This document shows, piece after piece, positions 45,601-55,131 of a stretch of DNA of 64,000 bases. How positions within the stretch are numbered: position 1 is the stretch's first letter; each line of letters begins with the position of its first letter. This stretch comes from Flagellimonas sp. HMM57. Its GTDB lineage: Bacteria > Bacteroidota > Bacteroidia > Flavobacteriales > Flavobacteriaceae. The translations under genes and the position numbers were made by a program. Location: contig NZ_CP090004.1 in the NCBI RefSeq assembly GCF_021390175.1, forward strand, positions 2,480,001 to 2,544,000, in the 5' to 3' direction. Under the pieces are notes generated by a model. It saw only the letters and a list, made by a program, of their open reading frames with translations, did no database searches and was not told where the DNA came from.

Positions 45601-48232
45601 CATCCGTTAAAAACGAACCATATCGTTTTGCTTTTGGAGAGCGTAATCCCACAAAGTGTGAAAAAGGAGCAAGTTTCTTGGAGAAAACATCTATGGAGAA
45701 ATCACCACCGCCTTCAAAAACCTTAGTAGTGAAAGTGGCTTGTAGCATACCGGGAGCATTGGTATTTGCGGTAATTTTTTGGTCAATATTAAGTACGCCC
45801 TCCCCATTTAATTTTGAATTGACAAACTGGAGTTCTGTATCATTAAACGTACGAACCGGGTCTTGAAAAATATAACCTTTATGTTTTGGAAATGCATTGG
45901 AGGCCTGTTGCAGTTTAGCATTGATGTCAATTTTTAAATTACGTGCAGGTGCACCATGCAACCATTTTACTTCTGCTTTTCCTTTGTTGTTTCTATTTGC
46001 TTTTAAAACTTCATCCTCAAAGTCAAAACTTACCTTTAAACGGTTTGGTTTTATGGTAGCTACTTTTAAACTTTTATTGAACTGTGCTCCGCCTACAATA
46101 ACCTTGGCATTCCAGGTTCCTGTTGGTGAAGTGCTTTTCGTGGGAATGGGAAAATAGTAAAAGTTCCCTTCCTTTTTTGCATACAGTCCATCAGCTACGG
46201 GAATAGTTCCCTCTTTAAGCACGTTTCTTTGAACAAGCTTTCCTCTAGCATCGGTGACCTCCATAGATACCGGATGCTTAGCTGGTAATGGATTGGCCTT
46301 ATCATCCAATACAAAGGTGAGATGAATTGGATCGCCCGGTCTATGCACGCCTCTTTCGGTATACATGAATCCTTGAAGACCGCTTTGTAGTTTTTGTCCC
46401 GAAACATCGAATTTGCTTAATGATAGTGCATTACCATCAGCAAGTTTGGCGTAAGCGAAATTGTTGTTTTTTTCGGCAATGGCGAAAGCAACATTGGCAT
46501 CTCCATCATAAATGCCAAATCCGGAAGCATCTGTTTTTACTTCGGACAATAACTGCTGCTGATAATTATATAGTTTTATGGTTGCACCAGCTTCGGGATT
46601 AGTGGTCACGAGATTCGTTGCCGCAAAATGGTAAGAACGATTATTGCCTTTTTTGACAATAAGCCCTAAATCACTACCTAAAAGATTAGTGAATGCAATT
46701 CTATCTGAATTGTAAAAAGCATTATGACATGGATTATCACGCTCTTCCCAATTATAACTGTTGTCTCTCCAGTAATAGAGTTCGTTGTCCCAATAACGTT
46801 CTTCTCTGGCTTCTTCACTAAGGTTTTGCGCTTCGGCTATGGAATTGGTTGCTTCATCGCCTTCTGAATTTCCAGAACCTTCGCATCCGTAAGTAGTATG
46901 TTCTTTTTTAAAACTGAATTCTATTCGGTATAAAGAACCGGGATTCACTTTTATAAGCTTTGATAAGTCTAGGGCGTGAGCTTTCCAAGAACTGGTGTCG
47001 TCATCCTTATTTTCAACTAACGGAATTACCTTGTAAGCTACCCTACGACCAACAGTTCTAATATCCGAGTTATATCGCTGGGTTAAATCATTGTGTTGAA
47101 GGTACTGCAACATATTGTTTTCAAAGACCTGGATTACCCTTACTTCGACTGCTGAAAGGTTTACCGTCTCAAAATATATTGGCGTGGAAGCGGCATTAGG
47201 GAGAATAGTACCTTTAGAGATTAAGCGTACGGAAGGTTTTAACTGTTCAAAGGAAACCAATTCAGAAAATGGTTTTTTGAGTGAGTAGCCATATTCGCTT
47301 TTTATGCCTTCAAAAACATTGACACGTACCTGCCCTAAAATTCGGTTAGCGGGATATACTTGTAAAACGTTGCCATTGATTTCATATCGTAAACTTTGGG
47401 CGCCTTCAATAGTGACAAGCCCGTTAAGGTTTTGATTTTGTTTTAAGGGATCGGAAAAGTTAAGCGTTAATGCAGCATTTGGGGCAGTTGATGTTTTGGC
47501 ATCAACAACAATAAATTTGTTTAGACCGGGTATGGTATAATTCTCCGAGCCTTTATTTTCTGTTCCCAACGCTTCTCCGTTCCAGCTAATTGCCAATTCG
47601 CTATCATCCGTTTTGCGCGGAATGCTATCAATCTTAAAAGTGAAATAGCGGGCATCTTCTTTTGTATTTTCCCATTTTACAGAAATCTTTTTATCGCCTT
47701 GTGCTACGGAAAGAACGCTGTTTATTTTGGAAGCATTTAAAATATCCGAAGCTTCTAGGGTTCCTGTTAGATATTGCCAATTTTTACTGTAGGATTGTAG
47801 ATTGCCAAGGTTGATCTTAAAATTTGGGGTTATGGTCTTAAAGCTGAAGGTGTATTCCTTAAAGTCGCGGTCAATGGCATCAAAAAGTTTGTTTAACGCC
47901 ACACTTACAGCATATTCCGTATTAGGTTCCAGGTATTCCGAAGGTTGAAAAACAAGTTCCCTTCCGTTTTCGATGACAAGTTTACCTTCTATTTTTGGTG
48001 AGATCTTAAAATATTCCGAGGGCAGTTCCTGTGTCAATTCAAATTGATCAAGCTGTTTTGCAAGTACAACTTTAATGGGGGTCGATATACTTTGGGTCCC
48101 ATTGGTATGGTAACTTATATAATCCTTGAATTTGAAGAGGTTATCGGTATCCAAGGAGCTATCGGTTTTCTTTTTGCAAGAACCAATAAGTACCAACATT
48201 GAAATTAAAAATAATCTGAAATAACGTCCCAT
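42662..48232 (-). CDS. Alpha-2-macroglobulin family lipoprotein (YfhM-like)
   Basis: 1856 residues with a lipoprotein signal (LISMLVLIGSC). It has several beta-sandwich MG domains, the MG2 pattern MYTERGVHRPGDPIHLTFVL, the A2M domain (RKPLMVLTSIPRKLSPGETV) and a thioester site PHGCVEQTT with Cys1413 and Gln1416 intact, followed by the alpha-toroid (ALAQQPELAAMNRLREA) and a C-terminal domain. Bacterial A2M lipoproteins trap attacking proteases in the periplasm, working beside PbpC, which repairs the wall. The gene order A2M then pbpC agrees with that model. Confidence 0.95.
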   Translation of the reverse strand: MGRYFRLFLISMLVLIGSCKKKTDSSLDTDNLFKFKDYISYHTNGTQSISTPIKVVLAKQLDQFELTQELPSEYFKISPKIEGKLVIENGRELVFQPSEYLEPNTEYAVSVALNKLFDAIDRDFKEYTFSFKTITPNFKINLGNLQSYSKNWQYLTGTLEASDILNASKINSVLSVAQGDKKISVKWENTKEDARYFTFKIDSIPRKTDDSELAISWNGEALGTENKGSENYTIPGLNKFIVVDAKTSTAPNAALTLNFSDPLKQNQNLNGLVTIEGAQSLRYEINGNVLQVYPANRILGQVRVNVFEGIKSEYGYSLKKPFSELVSFEQLKPSVRLISKGTILPNAASTPIYFETVNLSAVEVRVIQVFENNMLQYLQHNDLTQRYNSDIRTVGRRVAYKVIPLVENKDDDTSSWKAHALDLSKLIKVNPGSLYRIEFSFKKEHTTYGCEGSGNSEGDEATNSIAEAQNLSEEAREERYWDNELYYWRDNSYNWEERDNPCHNAFYNSDRIAFTNLLGSDLGLIVKKGNNRSYHFAATNLVTTNPEAGATIKLYNYQQQLLSEVKTDASGFGIYDGDANVAFAIAEKNNNFAYAKLADGNALSLSKFDVSGQKLQSGLQGFMYTERGVHRPGDPIHLTFVLDDKANPLPAKHPVSMEVTDARGKLVQRNVLKEGTIPVADGLYAKKEGNFYYFPIPTKSTSPTGTWNAKVIVGGAQFNKSLKVATIKPNRLKVSFDFEDEVLKANRNNKGKAEVKWLHGAPARNLKIDINAKLQQASNAFPKHKGYIFQDPVRTFNDTELQFVNSKLNGEGVLNIDQKITANTNAPGMLQATFTTKVFEGGGDFSIDVFSKKLAPFSHFVGLRSPKAKRYGSFLTDEDTTFDVISVDADGKKAANRKLKVKIFEIAWRWWWNRGYDNLSRYENATVHKPFKEMTVTTGADGKANFKVNIPDDDGGRYLVRVIDEVSGHATGRTAYFYRNWWRRPASGDTESSKILIFSADKEKYTLGDQAVVTFPSDVGGRALLSIENGSEVLSQKWIETSAKETKATIPITADMAPNAYINISLLQPHGQVANDLPIRLYGIVPLLVENPATFLKPELEMPEVLAPEKSYKVTVSESNKKPMTYSLAVVDEGLLDLTRFKTPDIHSSFYARQALGVKTFDIFDDVMGAYSISVDNIYAIGGGGIGEGAKNRKAQRFKPVVTYLGPFTLKAGEKTTHTIDMPNYVGSVRTMVVAGNKNSAYGKAEKATPVRKPLMVLTSIPRKLSPGETVTIPVTVFAMEKKVKNVKVSIDAGKALEPIGATTKNITFNSVGEQIVNFDFKVNPSKSFQTIKVTVSGNGERASNETEIDVENPNPITTKSTLYTVTENQSQSISFETFGTSGTNTAFIEFSTLPPMDFSKRMNYLLQYPHGCVEQTTSAAFPQLFLTEILDITFDRKKEIEKNIKAAIKKLNDFQAPSGGLSYWPGYGYADDWGTSYAGHFMLEAKQKGYQLPLTFLSNWLRYQKNTARQWSNQRTSYNTDIAQAYRLYTLALAQQPELAAMNRLREAKNLSNEAKWRLAAAYALVGKKEVAQQLIQKANINFQPNSYNYRTYGSVFRNMAMALETMVIIGDDQQRELAISLAKKLSSQSWYSTQETSFALLAMAKMVAKNGGKSINLTFTNNGKEITVKTDRAIAQRGLSITSSQSEITVNNKQGNVIYATLTQTGKLPVGEELAQQRNLSLSVRYLDAVGNSIDVSNLRQGTELQAQLTVFNSSNDYIDNLALTQIVPSGWEIVNTSYAGGGDSNSSKAEYIDTRDDRTNFYFDLGSKKSKTFTVKLNASFLGDYYLPGSQVEAMYDDNRYARNKGQWIKVSQ

Positions 48233-48444
48233 TTGAAAACCTTTAGAGTTAAATGTATATTAAGCACAGCCAAAATACTTTAAAAAAGAGATATGAAATA
48301 CACGGTAAATGGGGTTATTGAGCTTGCACTCCATTTATTTATGCTGCTCTATTTGTAACGGATTCTTTTTAAGAATATTTTGGGATAGATTTTTTAAAAA
48401 TGTATTAGTTTGATTTTATTACAAAGGCACAGTTTTTTTGAAAA

Positions 48445-49278
48445 TCACCAACCTCCTGAAGCGCCTCCGCCTCCGAATCCGCCTCCACCGAAGCCACCGC
48501 CAAATCCTCCGCCAGACCCGAATCCACCACTACCAAACCCTCCACCCGATGAGCCGCGGTAACCTCCACGTCCCATATTGCTGAGAATTATGATGTCCCA
48601 AAGGTCCAATCCTTTTTTCTTGTTTCCAGGTCCACCCCTGTTGTTACGACCTTTTCGAGACAGAATAATGAGAATTATGATGAAAATAATAAAGGGTAAT
48701 ACTGCCTTTAATGAAAACCCTTGTTCATCTCCAAAAGTGTGATCTTCGTTAAATTCTCCGTTCAGTACTTGAAAAATTGCATCGGACCCTTTATTGAGTC
48801 CACCATAATAATCCCCTTTTTTAAACTCTGGGATAATTATGGATTCAATAATTCTTTTCGACATAAAATCCGTAAGACTGCCTTCTACGCCATACCCAGT
48901 ATTGATAGCTATTTTACGATCATCCTTTGCTAAAAGCAAAAGCACCCCGTTGTCTTTGTCGGCTTGACCAATACCCCACTTTTGTCCCCATTGTGCTCCT
49001 AAATAGTTGATATCCTCACCTTCCGTAGAGCTGATAATGGCAATAACGATTTGAGTAGATGTACTATCGGAATACCGAATCAGTTTTTGTTCTAAAGTTT
49101 TGCTTTGTGCCGTAGGCAATAGGTTTATATAATCATAAACGCTTGTTTGTTCTTTGGGTTTTTCTGGAATAGCGAATTGCCCATGTACCCAATTAGAAGT
49201 AAAAAGTGCTAAAAAGAAAGTAATCAATATAATTCCTCTAGACGAAAAAACAATATTCCCCTTATCTGGAGGGGCCAT
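48445..49278 (-). CDS. TPM-domain protein with glycine-rich tail (YgcG-like)
   Basis: 277 residues from ATG 49278, eight bases after the previous gene; an in-frame ATG at 49317 would overlap that gene by 32 bases. A signal helix (IILITFFLALFTSNWVHGQ) is followed by the TPM domain (TSVYDYINLLPTAQ, TQIVIAIISSTEGEDI, WGIGQADKDNGVLLLLAKDD, RKIAINTGYGVEGSLTD), one membrane helix (AVLPFIIFIIILIIL) and a Gly/Phe/Ser-rich tail. TPM proteins occur in thylakoid assembly and bacterial envelopes; function in bacteria is poorly defined. It forms a trio with a second TPM gene and lemA. Confidence 0.9.
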   Translation of the reverse strand: MAPPDKGNIVFSSRGIILITFFLALFTSNWVHGQFAIPEKPKEQTSVYDYINLLPTAQSKTLEQKLIRYSDSTSTQIVIAIISSTEGEDINYLGAQWGQKWGIGQADKDNGVLLLLAKDDRKIAINTGYGVEGSLTDFMSKRIIESIIIPEFKKGDYYGGLNKGSDAIFQVLNGEFNEDHTFGDEQGFSLKAVLPFIIFIIILIILSRKGRNNRGGPGNKKKGLDLWDIIILSNMGRGGYRGSSGGGFGSGGFGSGGGFGGGFGGGGFGGGGASGGW

Positions 49279-49285
49279 GGGAGGC

Positions 49286-49723
49286 CTAACCTTTGGATAC
49301 CGCATCGCTGAGTTCATTGGTGTCGTTATGGTCCCAAGGAAAGTGTTCTTCCAATTCCTTTCCGGCCCTTAGTATGCCTTCTACTACACCTTGTTTAAAA
49401 GCACCTTTTTTAAAATGTTCGGCAATAATGTCCTTGGTGGAGTTCCAGAAGTCTTTGGGGACAGCACGGTCAATACCTCTATCACCATAAATAACAAATT
49501 TTCTATCATCTACCGCTACATAGAGCAATACCCCGTTTTCTTCTTTGGTATTGTCCATTTTAAGAAAGTGGAACACTTGCTGTGCCCTACTAAAATGGTC
49601 GATTTTTGCAGATGCTTCAAGGTGTACCCGTATTTCTCCCGAAGTGTTTTTCTCGGCTTCTTGTATGGCCGCAATGATTTCCTGTTCCTCTTCTGCGGTT
49701 AAAAACTCCTCTACGTGCGACAT
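49286..49723 (-). CDS. Cytoplasmic-type TPM-domain protein
   Basis: 145 residues from ATG 49723 (MSHVEEFLTAEEE); the frame also has a TTG six bases upstream. No signal peptide. The TPM pattern is clear: EAEKNTSGEIRVHLE, DNTKEENGVLLYVAVDD, RKFVIYGDRGID and FKKGAFKQGVVEGI. It lies two bases after the lemA stop and eight bases before the second TPM gene. The LemA-TPM-TPM order is conserved in Bacteroidota and suggests that the three proteins act together at the membrane. Confidence 0.9.
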   Translation of the reverse strand: MSHVEEFLTAEEEQEIIAAIQEAEKNTSGEIRVHLEASAKIDHFSRAQQVFHFLKMDNTKEENGVLLYVAVDDRKFVIYGDRGIDRAVPKDFWNSTKDIIAEHFKKGAFKQGVVEGILRAGKELEEHFPWDHNDTNELSDAVSKG

Positions 49724-49725
49724 GT

Positions 49726-50325
49726 TCAATTAAATTCGAAGTTTACATCAGGAGCATTTTCAGCACCTGGATTTGAACTGAACAAGGCAAGAGGGTCGAA
49801 ATTGGCTATGCTAGCAATAAAATTAGTTGGTATTTTTTCGATTGTGATGTTGTACTCACCGGCCAAATCATTAAATCTATTACGTTCTACATTGATACGG
49901 TTTTCAGTGCCCTCCAATTGGGATTGTAGTTCCAAAAAGTTTTGATTGGCCTTTAAATCTGGATAACGTTCTACGGTAACCAAAAGTCTGGAAAGTGCAG
50001 AAGAAAGACCTGTTTGCGCTTGTTGGAACTGTGCCAATTGTTCTGGCGTAATATTGTTGGCGTCAATGGTAGTAGAAGTAGCTTTTGCCCTAGCTTCAAT
50101 AACATCTTTCAGAGTTCCTCTTTCAAAATCTGCTGCTCCCTGTACGGTCTTAACGAGATTACCGATTAAATCACTTCTTCGTTGATATGAACTTTCCACA
50201 TTGGCCCATTGTTTTGTAGCTTCCCCTTTCATATCTACAAGCATATTGTTTGTTCTCACGTACCATCCGCCAAGTATTACTGCCAGTACAACAAGTACGA
50301 TTACAGCAATGATGCCTTTTTTCAT
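49726..50325 (-). CDS. lemA: LemA family protein
   Basis: 199 residues. One N-terminal helix (GIIAVIVLVVLAVILGGWYV) then the LemA coiled-coil region: QWANVESSYQRRSDLIGNLV, VIEARAKATS, LLVTVERYPDLKANQNFLEL, LEGTENRINVERNRFNDLAG and EYNITIEKIPTNFIA. The family is membrane anchored with a four-helix bundle outside. Role is uncertain; linked TPM genes suggest envelope upkeep. It heads the three-gene unit. Confidence 0.94.
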   Translation of the reverse strand: MKKGIIAVIVLVVLAVILGGWYVRTNNMLVDMKGEATKQWANVESSYQRRSDLIGNLVKTVQGAADFERGTLKDVIEARAKATSTTIDANNITPEQLAQFQQAQTGLSSALSRLLVTVERYPDLKANQNFLELQSQLEGTENRINVERNRFNDLAGEYNITIEKIPTNFIASIANFDPLALFSSNPGAENAPDVNFEFN

Positions 50326-50425
50326 TTTTTTGGTTTATTTAGTGTTAGTAGATAAGTGTATTATTGGTGTTTTTTGTTACGCTTTTATTTGAATTTTTAG
50401 CTTCCGACCTCGTATTTCTACCTTT

Positions 50426-50755
50426 TCAAAGTTGTTCCTTGATTTTTAAAAGCTCAGCTCTTACTTTCTGTAATTTTTGTACGACCTCAAAATTAGAAAG
50501 CGTTTTTTGTTTTTCTTCCCTTAAATGAATTTTTGCGCCTTCAAGGGTAAAGCCTCGTTCTTTGACCAAGTGATAGATCAACTGTAAATTTTTGATATCC
50601 TGTGGAGTGAATTTTCTATTGCCCTTGGCATTTTTTTTTGGTTGAAGTACATCAAACTCTTTTTCCCAAAACCGAATCAAAGAGGTGTTCACATTGAATG
50701 CTTTTGCCACTTCGCCAATGCCGTAATATCGTTTTTCGGGAAGGTCTATATGCAT
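50426..50755 (-). CDS. MerR family transcriptional regulator
   Basis: 109 residues. YYGIGEVAKAFNVNTSLIRF, WEKEFDVLQPKKNAKGNRKF and TPQDIKNLQLIYHLVKERGF are the MerR winged-helix elements, followed by a dimerisation helix (LSNFEVVQKLQKVRAELLKI). There is no effector domain, so it may respond through partner proteins. The ATG overlaps the stop of the M23 peptidase gene by one base (TAATG), giving translational coupling. Conserved MerR/M23/alaS neighbourhoods are common in Flavobacteriia. Confidence 0.92.
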   Translation of the reverse strand: MHIDLPEKRYYGIGEVAKAFNVNTSLIRFWEKEFDVLQPKKNAKGNRKFTPQDIKNLQLIYHLVKERGFTLEGAKIHLREEKQKTLSNFEVVQKLQKVRAELLKIKEQL

Positions 50756-51732
50756 TAATCCAGGGATTGGTTTTCTTGGTTGGCGAATTTGAGCATGTTT
50801 TCAAACTCTTCTGCCGTTAAACTGCCATAGTAGAAATTAATGGGATTGATGCGCTCTCCGTCTTTAAAGACCTCGTAATGTAAGTGGGGGGCTTCAGAGC
50901 GTCCTGTGTTTCCAACAAAACCTATCAAATCGCCACGTTTTACCTTTTGGCCTTTACTAACATTGTATTTGCTCAAATGCGCATACAGTGACATATAGCC
51001 ATATCCATGATCTATCCTAATGTGTTTTCCGTATCCGGACGAGCCATTATCGGCACGTTTGATCGTTCCATCTCCAGTTGCATAGATGGGAACGCCCCTG
51101 GGAGCGGTAAAATCCATGCCCCAATGCATTTTTCTTGCCTTGGTGAAAGGGTCGGAACGCCATCCGTAACCAGAAGCCATTCGGGTTAAGTCTTCATTAC
51201 GTACAGGTTGAATGGCGGGTATGGATGCCAATAACTTTTCTTTTTCTTCGGCAAGTTTGGCAATTTCATCCAAAGATTTGGACTGAATTACCATCTGCTT
51301 TTGAATGATATCCAACCGCTCTGTAGCGTTGATTATAATTTCGGAATTATTGAAGCCTTCCAAGGATTTGTACCGATTGATACCACCAAAACCTGCTTTT
51401 CGTTGTTCTTCCGGTATAGGGTTGGCTTCAAAATACAATCGATATATATTGTTGTCCCTATCTTCAATATTGGCGAGCACTTGCTCCATTTGCTCCATCT
51501 TCTTCATCAGGATTTCATACTGAAGCTCATAATTGTTCACCTCACGTTCCAGAGAAAGCTCTTTAGGCGTGTTCAAAAGACTAGTGTTCAATAGTATGAC
51601 AAGCCCTAAAAATCCAAATAAAGCCGCTCCTACTATGAAAAGAAACAAATTGCGATACTTCTTGGACTTTTTAGGTTCAATCTTTCTATATGAAAGTGTA
51701 TCTGGGTCGTAATAGTATTTAACTTTAGACAT
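50755..51732 (-). CDS. M23 family metallopeptidase (peptidoglycan endopeptidase-like)
   Basis: 325 residues. One transmembrane helix (NLFLFIVGAALFGFLGLVIL) is followed by a coiled-coil stretch (YELQYEILMKKMEQMEQVLA) and an M23 domain with HWGMDFTAPRGVPIYATGDG, GYGKHIRIDHGYGYMSLYAH and HLHYEVFKDG, holding the Zn-binding His and Asp. Such enzymes cut peptide crosslinks in the wall or regulate those that do. It is divergent from alaS and read from a -7 element in the shared gap. Confidence 0.94.
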   Translation of the reverse strand: MSKVKYYYDPDTLSYRKIEPKKSKKYRNLFLFIVGAALFGFLGLVILLNTSLLNTPKELSLEREVNNYELQYEILMKKMEQMEQVLANIEDRDNNIYRLYFEANPIPEEQRKAGFGGINRYKSLEGFNNSEIIINATERLDIIQKQMVIQSKSLDEIAKLAEEKEKLLASIPAIQPVRNEDLTRMASGYGWRSDPFTKARKMHWGMDFTAPRGVPIYATGDGTIKRADNGSSGYGKHIRIDHGYGYMSLYAHLSKYNVSKGQKVKRGDLIGFVGNTGRSEAPHLHYEVFKDGERINPINFYYGSLTAEEFENMLKFANQENQSLD

Positions 51733-51779
51733 GAAGGGATTTTATCCTATTTTTGCGCTTTCTTTCTAATGAAAACAAG

Positions 51780-51787
51780 CAAATATA
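51780..51787 (-). promoter_or_regulatory. -7 promoter element upstream of the M23/MerR genes
   Basis: On the - strand TATATTTG, an exact TAnnTTTG, lies 48 bases before the M23 ATG in the divergent gap with alaS. No clear -33 TTTG is at the right distance. Confidence 0.4.
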
Positions 51788-51837
51788 AAAATTGTTTTGC
51801 TTAAACTGTTAAATTTAATAAAACCCTAGCAATTCCG

Positions 51838-54450
51838 ATGACATCCCAAGAAGTTAGAACTCAATTTTTAGACTTTTTTAAAGGGAAAAACCATAAAATA
51901 GTTCCTTCCGCACCAATGGTTATGAAAGATGACCCAACTTTAATGTTCACCAATGCGGGAATGAACCAGTTTAAGGAGTATTTTTTAGGGAATTCCGTTC
52001 CTAAATCCAAGCGTGTTTCCGACAGTCAAAAATGCCTGCGGGTCAGTGGTAAGCACAACGATTTGGAGGAGGTGGGAAAAGATACCTATCACCACACCAT
52101 GTTCGAGATGTTGGGGAACTGGAGTTTTGGCGATTATTTTAAAAAAGAGGCGATTCAGTGGGCTTGGGAACTGTTGACGGAAGTCTACGGTATAGACAAA
52201 GACAGTTTATATGTTTCCGTCTTTGAAGGCAGTGACGATACTGACAATTTGGAGATGGACAAAGAAGCTTTTGCGTTATGGAAGGCCATTGTTCCCGAGG
52301 ATAGAATCATTATGGGGAACAAGAAAGATAATTTCTGGGAAATGGGTGACCAAGGTCCTTGTGGCCCTTGTTCGGAGATTCATGTGGACATCCGTCCCAA
52401 AGAAGAAAAAACAGAAATATCTGGGGCTTCGTTAGTGAATCAAGATCATCCACAAGTTGTGGAAATCTGGAACTTGGTCTTTATGCAGTATAACAGAAAG
52501 GCCAATGGAAGTTTGGAAAGCCTCCCGGAAAAGCATGTGGATACAGGGATGGGCTTTGAGCGACTTTGTATGGTGTTGCAAGGGGTCACATCAAATTACG
52601 ATACCGATGTTTTTACGCCATTGATCCGTGAGATAGAAACTATCACCGGACGTAAATACGGCAAGAATGAAGAGACGGATATTGCCATACGGGTGGTAGC
52701 TGATCATGTTAGGGCCGTAGCATTTTCAATAGCAGATGGACAATTGCCAAGCAATTCTGGTGCAGGTTATGTTATCCGCAGGATTTTAAGGAGGGCTATT
52801 CGCTATGGTTTTACATTTTTGGGCACGAACAAACCTTTTATTTACCGGTTGGTGAAGGTGCTTGGGGAGACCATGGGCAAAGCTTTTCCAGAACTGCGAG
52901 AACAGTATCAGTTGATTGAGAATGTAGTGAAGGAAGAAGAAAGTTCTTTTTTGAGTACGTTAGAACAAGGATTGGTACTATTGAATTCGGTCATAAAATC
53001 CTCAAAGACTAAAACCATAGAGGGCCAAAAGGCATTTGAACTCTATGATACGTTTGGATTCCCTATCGATTTAACGGCCCTGATTCTTGATGAAAAAGGG
53101 TATCAGTTGGATAAAGCAGGCTTTGAAAAAGCCTTAAAGGCCCAAAAAGACCGTTCTAGGGCCGCTTCGGAAACCTCCAAGGAAGATTGGACCGTTTTAA
53201 TGGAGGACTCGGAGCAGGAATTCATCGGTTATGATAGTCTAGAAGCAGATGTAAAGCTGGTAAAATATAGAAAGATTAGCAGTAAGAAAGATGGGGAGCA
53301 ATTTCAATTGGTCTTTAATCTAACGCCTTTTTATCCCGAAGGAGGTGGGCAGGTAGGCGATAAAGGATATTTGGAAGCGCCTAATGGCGATATCATCTAT
53401 GTTATTGACACCAAAAGGGAAAATAATGAGATTGTACACTTTTCAGAAAGTCTTCCCAATGCTGTCACTAGCATATTCAAGGCCAGTGTAGATAAAAAGC
53501 AACGTGAGCGAACAGCAAGTAACCATACGGCGACCCATTTATTGCACCAAGCTTTGCGAGAAGTTTTGGGAACACATGTGGAACAAAAGGGTTCGGCCGT
53601 ACATTCCAAATATTTACGATTTGATTTTTCGCATTTCTCAAAGTTGAAGGTGGAGGAACTGCGTGCGGTCGAGAATTTTGTCAATGCCCGTATTGAAGGA
53701 CAATTGCCATTTGAAGAGAATAGGAATATTCCATTGAAGGAAGCCATGGAGCAAGGAGCCATGGCACTTTTTGGCGAAAAGTATGGAGACACGGTACGTA
53801 CCGTTAAGTTTGGTCAGTCCATTGAACTATGTGGTGGAACGCATGTAAAAAATACAGGTGATATCTGGCATTTTAAAATAGTATCTGAAGGGGCTGTCGC
53901 AGCTGGCATTCGAAGAATTGAAGCGATAACCTCGGATGCGGTCAAAGAGTTCTACTTTAAGAACAATAGAATGCTCTATGAAATCAAAGACCTATTGAAC
54001 AATGCCCAAGATCCTGTAAAAGCAGTAGAAGGTTTGCAAGAGGAGAATTCCACTCTGAAGAAACAAGTGGAGCAACTCTTGAAGGATAAGGCGAAAGGAC
54101 TTAAAAATGATTTAATTTCAGAATTGGAAGAAGTTGATGGTGTTCGGTTTTTGGCTAAAAAAGTGGAGTTGGACGCAGCAGGAATTAAAGACCTTGCCTT
54201 TGAAATGGGCGGTCAGTTCGATAACCTGTTTTTATTGCTCGCAGCCGAAAATGATGGAAAAGCGTTGTTATCCTGTTACATTTCCAAAGAATTGGTGACC
54301 AATAGAAAGATGCATGCGGGGAACATTGTCCGCGAACTTGGAAAACATATTCAGGGAGGTGGTGGCGGACAGCCATTTTTTGCTACCGCTGGGGGTAAGA
54401 ATCCGGCCGGAATTGAAGACGCACTAAATAGTGTTAAGGAAATGATTTAG
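51838..54450 (+). CDS. alaS: Alanyl-tRNA synthetase
   Basis: 870 residues, full length. Catalytic domain: motif 1-3 region with [25 protein letters not shown]-type editing motif HTATH ([16 protein letters not shown]), and LCGGTH later in the editing domain, which together bind Zn. The C-Ala domain ends in the glycine-rich [15 protein letters not shown]. It charges tRNA-Ala in the cytoplasm and removes misacylated Ser or Gly. It is the first gene of a + strand run of four. Confidence 0.98.
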   Translation: MTSQEVRTQFLDFFKGKNHKIVPSAPMVMKDDPTLMFTNAGMNQFKEYFLGNSVPKSKRVSDSQKCLRVSGKHNDLEEVGKDTYHHTMFEMLGNWSFGDYFKKEAIQWAWELLTEVYGIDKDSLYVSVFEGSDDTDNLEMDKEAFALWKAIVPEDRIIMGNKKDNFWEMGDQGPCGPCSEIHVDIRPKEEKTEISGASLVNQDHPQVVEIWNLVFMQYNRKANGSLESLPEKHVDTGMGFERLCMVLQGVTSNYDTDVFTPLIREIETITGRKYGKNEETDIAIRVVADHVRAVAFSIADGQLPSNSGAGYVIRRILRRAIRYGFTFLGTNKPFIYRLVKVLGETMGKAFPELREQYQLIENVVKEEESSFLSTLEQGLVLLNSVIKSSKTKTIEGQKAFELYDTFGFPIDLTALILDEKGYQLDKAGFEKALKAQKDRSRAASETSKEDWTVLMEDSEQEFIGYDSLEADVKLVKYRKISSKKDGEQFQLVFNLTPFYPEGGGQVGDKGYLEAPNGDIIYVIDTKRENNEIVHFSESLPNAVTSIFKASVDKKQRERTASNHTATHLLHQALREVLGTHVEQKGSAVHSKYLRFDFSHFSKLKVEELRAVENFVNARIEGQLPFEENRNIPLKEAMEQGAMALFGEKYGDTVRTVKFGQSIELCGGTHVKNTGDIWHFKIVSEGAVAAGIRRIEAITSDAVKEFYFKNNRMLYEIKDLLNNAQDPVKAVEGLQEENSTLKKQVEQLLKDKAKGLKNDLISELEEVDGVRFLAKKVELDAAGIKDLAFEMGGQFDNLFLLLAAENDGKALLSCYISKELVTNRKMHAGNIVRELGKHIQGGGGGQPFFATAGGKNPAGIEDALNSVKEMI

Positions 54451-54465
54451 GAAATTCTATGGGTT

Positions 54466-55122
54466 ATGCGGTTTTTCAAAGTAAAAACGATTAACTGGAA
54501 ATATATCTTCGGTGAAATATTCTTGATTTTTGTGGGAATCAATTTGGCTATTTGGTTCAATGACTGGAATTCTTCGAAAGCAATTCAAAATGATAAGGAG
54601 GTTGCACTATCTAAGATAAAAGTAGAGCTAGAAGCCAATCTGGAAGAGTTGGTCGTGAATAGAAGCCTCAACCAAAAAATTCCATCCTTTCTTACTGAAA
54701 TGGATAGTTTGAAGAACGGTAATGAAGCGTTGATTTTAACCCCTTCGGATATGAAAGAACTCTGGGATAGATATCCTGAGCAAATTAAGGGTGTTGATTC
54801 TATTCCTGTAGATGACAAACTTAATAAATATGAAATCGACGCCTTTGTCAATCTTGAGATAACGGATTTGAGTAGTATTGCTTGGGATGTAGCTAAGTCC
54901 ACAGGTATATTCCATAAATTCGGATACGACTGTCTCTATGAGCTTCAGGGATTGTACAACACTCAGGATTTGGTAAAGACTGAACTCAAAAATGCAACAG
55001 ATGCTTTGAGAACTGGAACTATGCAGGATTTTCTAAGAGTACTTGAGTTTATGGTGCAATTGGAAAATCAGCTTGAAGATCAATATCGAGAAATGATAAA
55101 GAGCATAGATAATTGCAAGTAA
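54466..55122 (+). CDS. DUF6090-like membrane-anchored protein
   Basis: 218 residues. One N-terminal helix in the typical string FGEIFLIFVGINLAIWFNDW, followed by a helical soluble region (KVELEANLEELVVNRSLNQK and onward). This start is the hallmark of DUF6090, an uncharacterised Bacteroidota family. It begins 15 bases after alaS and ends nine bases before the GSCFA gene. Confidence 0.75.
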   Translation: MRFFKVKTINWKYIFGEIFLIFVGINLAIWFNDWNSSKAIQNDKEVALSKIKVELEANLEELVVNRSLNQKIPSFLTEMDSLKNGNEALILTPSDMKELWDRYPEQIKGVDSIPVDDKLNKYEIDAFVNLEITDLSSIAWDVAKSTGIFHKFGYDCLYELQGLYNTQDLVKTELKNATDALRTGTMQDFLRVLEFMVQLENQLEDQYREMIKSIDNCK

Positions 55123-55131
55123 TATATCTGA